From Campylobacterota bacterium (lineage in GTDB: Bacteria; Campylobacterota; Campylobacteria; Campylobacterales; JALSKU01), in contig JAADDL010000153.1 in the NCBI GenBank assembly GCA_013153915.1, positions 1-26,829 of the forward strand: a stretch of DNA of 26,829 bases, read 5' to 3'. Shown here in pieces: positions 21,570 through 26,829 of this stretch. The stretch's first letter is position 1, and every line of letters begins with the position of its first letter. The notes beneath the pieces are model-generated. The model was given only the letters and a program-made list of their open reading frames with translations, searched no databases and had not been told where the DNA came from. The translations under genes and the position numbers were made by a program.

Positions 21570-22254
21570 CGAATACCAAAAGATGGTTAAGGAACAAAGA
21601 GACGAGTTGGTTTTGCAGTTTTTGCCGGCTATTCGAGCTATGGCATACAGACTCAAAGAGAGACTACCGGGAAGTATCGATGTAAACGACCTCATATCTA
21701 TCGGCACGGAAGAGGCGATAAAACTCTCTAGAAGATACGATGAAAACAAAAACGACTTCTTTTGGGGATACGCCAAACAAAGAGTTTACGGCTCTATGCT
21801 TGATTATCTAAGGAGTCTCGATACTCTAAGCAGAAACAATAGACGGCTTATAAAAGCTATCGACTACGAATGCGAACGCTATCTAGAAGAGCATGACGAA
21901 GAGCCGGATAACGCATATCTAGCCGAAGCCTTGGGTGAAAGCGAAGATAAGATAAGAGAAGTTAGAAATATCTCCGAAACATCTATGGTGCTACCCATAA
22001 GCGAACAGATGGTTATCATGGATAAAAGCAATACCGAAGATATAGTCGAAAGGGACGAGCTTATCGAAACCATCAAAGGGATACTTCAAACTTTAAAACA
22101 AAGAGAACAACTCATCATACAGCTATATTATTTCGAAGAGCTAAGTTTAAAAGAGATAAGCTCTATTTTAGATATAAGCGAATCGAGAATCTCTCAAATC
22201 CACAAAAAGCTTATCATCAAAATAAGACAAGCTTTAGGAAGCGAAGATGGCTGA
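21541..22254 (+). CDS. fliA: FliA, flagellar sigma factor sigma-28
   Basis: RNA polymerase sigma factor for late flagellar genes such as flagellin. It has 237 residues. Region 2 is near 24-85 (LPGSIDVNDLISIGTEEAIKL, FWGYAKQRVYGSMLDYLRSLD), region 3 near 90-140, and region 4 near 180-235 with LKQREQLIIQLYYFEELSLK and the helix-turn-helix LSLKEISSILDISESRISQI. ATG 21541 has only a weak AAGAG site and overlaps the preceding gene by 29 bases; an alternative start at 21583 (MVKEQRDELVLQF) is possible. Its anti-sigma factor flgM is not in the window. Its stop overlaps fliM by eight bases. Confidence 0.94.
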   Translation: MTTTTKLQLNEYQKMVKEQRDELVLQFLPAIRAMAYRLKERLPGSIDVNDLISIGTEEAIKLSRRYDENKNDFFWGYAKQRVYGSMLDYLRSLDTLSRNNRRLIKAIDYECERYLEEHDEEPDNAYLAEALGESEDKIREVRNISETSMVLPISEQMVIMDKSNTEDIVERDELIETIKGILQTLKQREQLIIQLYYFEELSLKEISSILDISESRISQIHKKLIIKIRQALGSEDG

Positions 22255-23299
22255 TATATTAAGTCAAGAAGAGATTGACGCGTTACTTGAAGTCGTTGAC
22301 GAGGATGAAGGCGGCGATATCATCCCCGAAGATATCATCGACCAGCGCCAGGTAGTTTTATATGATTTCAAAAGACCCAATCGTGTCAGCAAAGAGCAAT
22401 TAAGAGCAGTAAGAGGCATACATGATAAAATGGCAAGAAATCTATCCTCTCAAATATCGGCCATAATGAGGTCTATCGTAGAGATTCAGCTACACTCTGT
22501 CGATCAAATGACCTATGGCGAATTTCTTATGAGTCTGCCAAGTCCTACAAGTTTTAACGTTTTTTCTATGAAACCGCTTGACGGAAGCGGTGTCATAGAG
22601 ATAAACCCGTCTATCGCTTTTCCTATGATAGACAGACTTCTTGGAGGAAAGGGCGAAAGCTTTGAATCAAGCAGAGAGTTAACCGATATCGAGCTAAATC
22701 TACTCGATGCGATACTTAGAATCATAACGCAAAAATTAAGAGCCGCATGGGAACCTATAACGGATATGTACCCCAACATAGAAACAAAAGAGTCAAGCCC
22801 TAATGTTGTACAGATAGTTTCTCAAAACGAGATAGTTATCATGGTCGTTATGGAGCTTATAGTAGGCAACTCAAGCGGTATGATAAATATCTGCTATCCC
22901 GTTATATATCTTGAATCCATCTTGCCAAAACTTGCCAATAGGGATATTATGCTCGGCAGCTCAAGCGCAAAAAAGAGTAGAAATAAAGAGTTAAACGTGC
23001 TGATAAAAAGAGCCGATATCAATGTGGAAGGTATCTTGGGCAGAACGACTCTCAGTGTAAAAGAGTTACTTGATTTGAAAAAAAATGATATAATAAGACT
23101 AGATAGAAGTGCGGACGATACGGCTATATTGACCGTCGATAGAAAAGATATGTTTATAGGAGAGATTGGTATACACAGATTTAGAAAATCTTTAAAAATA
23201 GTTGATTTTATCAAAAGTGACAAAGACGAAGTAAAAGAGTATCTCGAAATAATCGAAAAACATAGAAGAGAAAAAGTTTCTACCGTCAACGCAAGCTAA
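22247..23299 (+). CDS. fliM: FliM, flagellar motor switch protein
   Basis: C-ring protein that binds phosphorylated CheY and sets rotation direction. It has 350 residues. The CheY-binding N-terminal peptide is LSQEEIDALL (5-14). The middle CheC-like domain runs from about 45 to 225 (SLPSPTSFNVF, RLLGGKGE), and the SpoA domain is at the C-terminus from about 250 (LNVLIKRADINVEGILGRTTL, LDLKKNDIIRLDR). It overlaps fliA by eight bases; fliY follows after 13 bases. Confidence 0.95.
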   Translation: MADILSQEEIDALLEVVDEDEGGDIIPEDIIDQRQVVLYDFKRPNRVSKEQLRAVRGIHDKMARNLSSQISAIMRSIVEIQLHSVDQMTYGEFLMSLPSPTSFNVFSMKPLDGSGVIEINPSIAFPMIDRLLGGKGESFESSRELTDIELNLLDAILRIITQKLRAAWEPITDMYPNIETKESSPNVVQIVSQNEIVIMVVMELIVGNSSGMINICYPVIYLESILPKLANRDIMLGSSSAKKSRNKELNVLIKRADINVEGILGRTTLSVKELLDLKKNDIIRLDRSADDTAILTVDRKDMFIGEIGIHRFRKSLKIVDFIKSDKDEVKEYLEIIEKHRREKVSTVNAS

Positions 23300-23312
23300 G
23301 GAGACAACAAAA

Positions 23313-24203
23313 GTGAATAAATTTATAGAGCTTTTAGAAAAAGATATTATTTCAACTATCGAAGGGCTTACCGGTATAGTTGCCGAACTAACATTTAACA
23401 ATGTGGACGAAATTACTCAAAATATCGCCATAATGCCTCCCTTGGTCTGTTTACACATAGGAGCGACGGGAGACAAAGAGGGCAAGATAGCGATATGTAT
23501 GCCTCCCGGGCTTGCCACGGCTCTCGGAGATATGATGCTCGGAGGCGAAGGAGAAGCCAAGGAACAGATGAACGATGACGATATTGATGCCATCAAAGAG
23601 ATAGTCTCAAATGTTTTCGGAGGCTTTTCTACTTCCTTGTCCGCTCAAAAAGATTTGCCGAAACTATCTTTCAATATCGACAACATAGAAGTACTTGCCG
23701 AAAACGACGATATAGACCTTAAAGATTATTCAAAAATATATTCGTTTAATATCAAAGTAGCCACGGTAGCTTCTCAGCTGTATATTGCCGTCAACAACGA
23801 ACTGCTCACTTCGTTCAACTCCGACAAAGAAGATTCTTCCCAGAAGAGTAAAAATACGGATAATATTTCCAACAACGATATTAATAGTGAAGAATACGCT
23901 CAAAGTAATTGCGAAGACGAAAGAGAGCTATCTCCCGCTGAGATAAAAAACATCTCTCTTATTATGGATGTCAAACTTCCCGTAAGAGTTCGTATCGGTT
24001 CAAGAAAAATGCTTTTAAAAGATGTTTTAAGCATGGATATAGGTTCGGTGATAGAGTTAAATCAACTAGCGAACGACCCTTTAGATATACTTGTCGGTGA
24101 TAAAGTGATAGCCCAAGGAGAAGTCGTCATCGTGGATGGAAACTTCGGCATACAGATATCCGAAATCGGCACAAAAAGAGAACGACTCGAAAAGTTAAGA
24201 TAG
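23313..24203 (+). CDS. fliY: FliY, flagellar switch protein with FliN-type C-terminus
   Basis: C-ring component of 296 residues. The start is GTG 23313 with AAGGAGA at 23298-23304. Residues about 1-165 form a CheC-like domain (PPGLATALGDMMLGGEGEA; DAIKEIVSNVFGGFSTSLS). Where active CheC phosphatases have an asparagine two residues after glutamate, this protein has serine, so phosphatase activity is doubtful. Residues about 170-205 are a Ser/Asn/Asp/Glu-rich flexible linker. Residues about 212-294 are the SpoA/FliN domain (DVKLPVRVRIGSRKMLLKDV, GSVIELNQLANDPLDILVGD). mnmA begins four bases after its stop. Confidence 0.93.
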   Translation: MNKFIELLEKDIISTIEGLTGIVAELTFNNVDEITQNIAIMPPLVCLHIGATGDKEGKIAICMPPGLATALGDMMLGGEGEAKEQMNDDDIDAIKEIVSNVFGGFSTSLSAQKDLPKLSFNIDNIEVLAENDDIDLKDYSKIYSFNIKVATVASQLYIAVNNELLTSFNSDKEDSSQKSKNTDNISNNDINSEEYAQSNCEDERELSPAEIKNISLIMDVKLPVRVRIGSRKMLLKDVLSMDIGSVIELNQLANDPLDILVGDKVIAQGEVVIVDGNFGIQISEIGTKRERLEKLR

Positions 24204-24207
24204 TCTT

Positions 24208-25224
24208 GTGAAGATATTGGTCGCTCTAAGCGGAGGTATAGACTCCGCCGCCGTCGCTTATAAGCTAAAAAATGAAGGACACGATATAGAGGGAGTTTAT
24301 ATGAAACTCCACGACTCTCCCGAATTTCACGCAAAAAATATCCAAAAAGTAAAAAAGATATCACGACATTTAGACATCAAATACCGCATCTTGGACTTAA
24401 GCGACAAATTTGAACAAACCGTATATCTGCCTTTTATCGAAAGCTACAAAAAAGGAGAAACCCCAAACCCTTGCGCACTTTGCAACAGAGTTATCAAGCT
24501 TGGCGAACTTGTGGATTATGCCAAAAAAGAGGGGTTTGAGAAGCTTGCTACTGGACACTACGCCTCAATCTGCAACGGTTTTATATGCGAAGCCAAAGAT
24601 AAAGTAAAAGACCAAAGCTACTTTTTAGCCGCCGTCAAAAAAGAAAATATAGACTTTTTGCTTTTTCCGCTTGAAGACACTCTAAAAAATGAGCTCAAAA
24701 ACAAGATGTTATCGGATATCGCTCTAAGTGAATTTGCATCTTCAAAAGAGAGTTATGAGATATGTTTTGTCGAAAACTCCTATGTAAATATCTTAAAAAA
24801 ACACACCAAGATAAATATGCCCGGCTCCATAGTCGATAAAAACGGAAATGCCATAGGAAAACATAAAGGCTATATGCACTATACCGTAGGACAAAGAAGG
24901 GGTTTTGAGATATTTGGAGCTCACACTCCTCACTACATCGTCAGTATAGACCCTCAAAAAAATATCTTGGTAGCGGGAGAAAAACAAGAGCTTTTAGAGC
25001 AGAGTTTCACTATCAAGGATATAAATCTCCTTGTAGATAAAAAAGAGTTTGAAACATCGGTAAAGATAAGATACAAAAGCCCAAAGATAAAATGCAAAGT
25101 CAAGCTTATAGCCGACAACAAAGCAACGGTAGAGCTTTACGAACCCGTAAGCGCCGTTGCAAAAGGACAGCTTGCCGCCTTTTATGACAAAGAAAAGCTC
25201 ATAGGCGGAGGCTGGATAACTTAA
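24208..25224 (+). CDS. mnmA: tRNA-specific 2-thiouridylase MnmA
   Basis: Thiolates carbon 2 of the wobble uridine in Glu, Gln and Lys tRNAs using ATP and persulfide sulfur. It has 338 residues. The PP-loop ALSGGIDSAA is at 6-15. The nucleophile cysteine is Cys92 in CALCNR, next to an extra Cys89, and the second catalytic cysteine is Cys186 in YEICFVEN. ATGHYA, DQSYFLA and HYTVGQRRGFEI are family signatures, and the C-terminal beta-barrel follows. The start is GTG 24208 with no strong ribosome site, four bases after fliY, so it probably depends on translational coupling. It acts on the same nucleotide as MnmG at the window start. Confidence 0.96.
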   Translation: MKILVALSGGIDSAAVAYKLKNEGHDIEGVYMKLHDSPEFHAKNIQKVKKISRHLDIKYRILDLSDKFEQTVYLPFIESYKKGETPNPCALCNRVIKLGELVDYAKKEGFEKLATGHYASICNGFICEAKDKVKDQSYFLAAVKKENIDFLLFPLEDTLKNELKNKMLSDIALSEFASSKESYEICFVENSYVNILKKHTKINMPGSIVDKNGNAIGKHKGYMHYTVGQRRGFEIFGAHTPHYIVSIDPQKNILVAGEKQELLEQSFTIKDINLLVDKKEFETSVKIRYKSPKIKCKVKLIADNKATVELYEPVSAVAKGQLAAFYDKEKLIGGGWIT

Positions 25225-25231
25225 ACGATAT

Positions 25232-26829
25232 CTATCTCTTTTTTAGCTTTTTTATGATATCGTCTATACTGTTTGCGTATGCAAAACAGCTATCTACTTT
25301 GCAAGCTATGATATCTTTATCATGAGTGGCTTTATATAGTACAAAAGGATAAGAGAGCTTTTTTGTAACCTCCTTTTTTATATCCTCTATCAGAGGGGTT
25401 TTTGCTTTTATCACTATGTAGCCGTTTTTAAACGCCAAATACTCCTCTACCGCTTTTGGGAAATTTGAGGGATATTTTGAAACCAAAGCCAAATCGCCCG
25501 TCAATATCTCCTTTGCGCTTTTTTGATACTCAAGCTCGTCCGTAAGTACGGCAAGTTTCAAAAAATCATCCGCCATAACCCCTAAAGAGCTAACATAAGA
25601 GCTACTCTCAAGCGTGGCTTTGACTCTAAATGGTTGCAAACTCTCATACCAGACACCGTCTTTATAAAATATATCTTTAGCCTCTTTCGTAAGCTTATCT
25701 GCAAGGTTTAAATATTTCGTATCAAAACTATTTTGATAAGCCTCTATCAAAGCGTCTATCAAAAACGAATAATCCTCAAGCTCCGCTGGAACCTTCGCTT
25801 TTTTACCCAACAAAACTTGATGGTATAGTCTTTCATCCCTATAGATAAGTTCGAGCAGTCTATCCAAAGAGTTTTTCGCACTCTTTGCGTAAGAACCGTC
25901 TATAAAAGAGGCTTCAAATAAAGCTTTTATATATAAAGCGTTCCAAGATGTCAGTATCTTTTTATCCACAAAAGGATACTCTCTTTTTTCTCTGATTTTC
26001 AAAAGCGCCTCTTTTGCCTTTTTTAACTCTTTTGGCTTTTCGCACTCATCGCATATATAAGGATTGTTTTTGCCTTCGAAATTTCCCTTTTTTGTGATAC
26101 CAAGATACTTAAGTACGCTTTTTGACTCTTTTATCCCCTCTTTTTCAAGCGCTCTTAAAGCCTCTTTGTAAGAATAGACAAAGTATGCGCCTTCTTCTTT
26201 TTTACCGCTTTTGACATCAAAGCTATCCGCATCGCTGGCACTATAAAAAACGCCGTCTTTTTCAAATCTTTTCGAGATAAAATCCACCAACTCTTTTACC
26301 ACCCTTTTATATAACGGCTTCTTGGTGATTTTATACGCCTTTATGTAGTCACTTAGAAGTTCGGCGTTTGTGTATAGCATCTTTTCATAGTGGGGTATCA
26401 TCCACTTTTCATCGGTCGAATATCTAAAAAATCCGCCCTCTATCTGGTCGTAAATACCCCCTTTAGCCATAGCCTCAAGCATCTCATCCGCCATCTTTAA
26501 AGCCACTTTGTTGCCGTCAAGCTCATATATGCTCAAAAGGGTATGTATGGTAGTAGCGTGAGGAAATTTTGGGATCATGCCTATACCGCAATACTCGGAG
26601 TCGTAATTTGCAAGCACGCCGCTAACAAAATCATCAGATATCGACAATGGGGGTTTTGTCTTTACCCTTGTATCCCTTGAGTTTAACATCTCCAAAGCCT
26701 TTTGCACCTTCTTAGCGGCAACTTCAAGCTTTTTGGAATCATCTTTTTGGAGTTTGGCAAAGTATTTTAGCACATCTATAAGCCCCGCTCTGCCGTATCT
26801 TGGCTCTCTTGGTATATATGTAGCGCTAA
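25232..26829 (-). CDS. DUF255/YyaL-type thioredoxin-domain protein, 5' truncated
   Basis: The frame is open from the stop at 25232 to the window edge at 26829, giving 531 residues; the N-terminal thioredoxin-like part with the expected CHWCH-type motif lies outside the window. The visible N-terminus, ATYIPREPRYGRAGLIDVLK, is the end of that thioredoxin domain. The rest is an alpha/alpha-barrel of the six-hairpin glycosidase type, with GGIYDQIEGGFFRYSTDEKW, PHYEKMLYTNAEL, YSASDADSF and KKILTSWNALYIKAL, all family signatures. The function is unknown; human SPATA20 and B. subtilis YyaL are relatives. It is convergent with mnmA, seven bases apart. A GTG at 26773 could be mistaken for the start but lies inside the domain. 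Confidence 0.9.
   Translation of the reverse strand, partial: SATYIPREPRYGRAGLIDVLKYFAKLQKDDSKKLEVAAKKVQKALEMLNSRDTRVKTKPPLSISDDFVSGVLANYDSEYCGIGMIPKFPHATTIHTLLSIYELDGNKVALKMADEMLEAMAKGGIYDQIEGGFFRYSTDEKWMIPHYEKMLYTNAELLSDYIKAYKITKKPLYKRVVKELVDFISKRFEKDGVFYSASDADSFDVKSGKKEEGAYFVYSYKEALRALEKEGIKESKSVLKYLGITKKGNFEGKNNPYICDECEKPKELKKAKEALLKIREKREYPFVDKKILTSWNALYIKALFEASFIDGSYAKSAKNSLDRLLELIYRDERLYHQVLLGKKAKVPAELEDYSFLIDALIEAYQNSFDTKYLNLADKLTKEAKDIFYKDGVWYESLQPFRVKATLESSSYVSSLGVMADDFLKLAVLTDELEYQKSAKEILTGDLALVSKYPSNFPKAVEEYLAFKNGYIVIKAKTPLIEDIKKEVTKKLSYPFVLYKATHDKDIIACKVDSCFAYANSIDDIIKKLKKR

Noticed and set aside
25225..25263. Inverted repeat ACGATATC / GATATCGT with a 23-base T-rich loop between mnmA and the YyaL-type gene
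   Set aside because: The arms are only eight bases, the loop is long, and no U-run follows the right arm on either strand, so it is not a convincing intrinsic terminator.
26718..26773. GTG at 26773 as the true start of the YyaL-type protein
   Set aside because: The frame stays open to the window edge, and the upstream residues ATYIPREPRYGRAGLID are a conserved part of the family.
1..26829. CRISPR arrays, tRNA or rRNA genes, insertion sequences, prophage or defence genes
   Set aside because: No spaced direct repeats, cloverleaf candidates, transposase motifs or compositionally foreign islands were seen; base and codon use look even across the window.

Overview
The window is a dense (about 95% coding), low-GC stretch of a Campylobacterota (epsilonproteobacterial) chromosome. 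Three gene orders point there. The first is aroQ, an M24 peptidase, folK, flhF, flhG, a small membrane protein, fliA, fliM, fliY, the order I know from Helicobacter pylori (HP1038-HP1030), with most of it also in Campylobacter jejuni (Cj0066c-Cj0059c). The second is uvrD-truB-csrA-ispE-smpB. The third is sppA next to an aminofutalosine-deaminase-like gene (compare Cj0067/Cj0068). Promoters look like extended -10 boxes without a clear -35, as known for this phylum. A mqnX-like gene and the ammonium system would suit a free-living relative (Sulfurimonas, Nitratiruptor or Arcobacter-like), but the genus cannot be fixed from this sequence.

Layout. 1-1010: 3' end of mnmG with a terminator. 1032-1538 (-): glycine-zipper envelope protein. 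1641-4712 (+): pyrB, pepF and an unannotated 157-residue protein that I propose is an SspB-like ClpXP adaptor; all three overlap. 4724-5623 (-): LysR regulator. 5824-11073 (+): uvrD, truB, csrA, ispE, smpB and a CYTH-domain protein, nearly all overlapping. 11121-13081 (+): ubiE and xseA. 13076-15161 (-): sppA and the mqnX-like deaminase; the xseA and sppA stop codons meet inside one perfect palindrome. 15359-16978 (+): amt-glnK nitrogen module ending in a strong terminator. 17068-25224 (+): housekeeping genes leading into flagellar control genes (flhF, flhG, fliA, fliM, fliY), ending with mnmA. 25232-26829 (-): DUF255/YyaL-type protein cut by the window edge.

How the genes relate. The flagellar block couples placement and number of flagella (FlhF/FlhG), the late-gene sigma factor (FliA) and the rotor switch (FliM/FliY); csrA, a flagellin regulator in this phylum, lies in another operon. 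MnmG and MnmA act on the same tRNA wobble uridine. The deaminase and UbiE belong to the futalosine-type menaquinone pathway. SmpB, the SspB-like protein, PepF and SppA form a loose protein quality-control theme.

There are no tRNA or rRNA genes, CRISPR arrays, insertion sequences or phage genes. The longest gaps are about 200 bases (5624-5823 and 15162-15358) and hold promoters. The most novel lead is the SspB-like protein at 4239-4712, followed by the conserved membrane protein between flhG and fliA.
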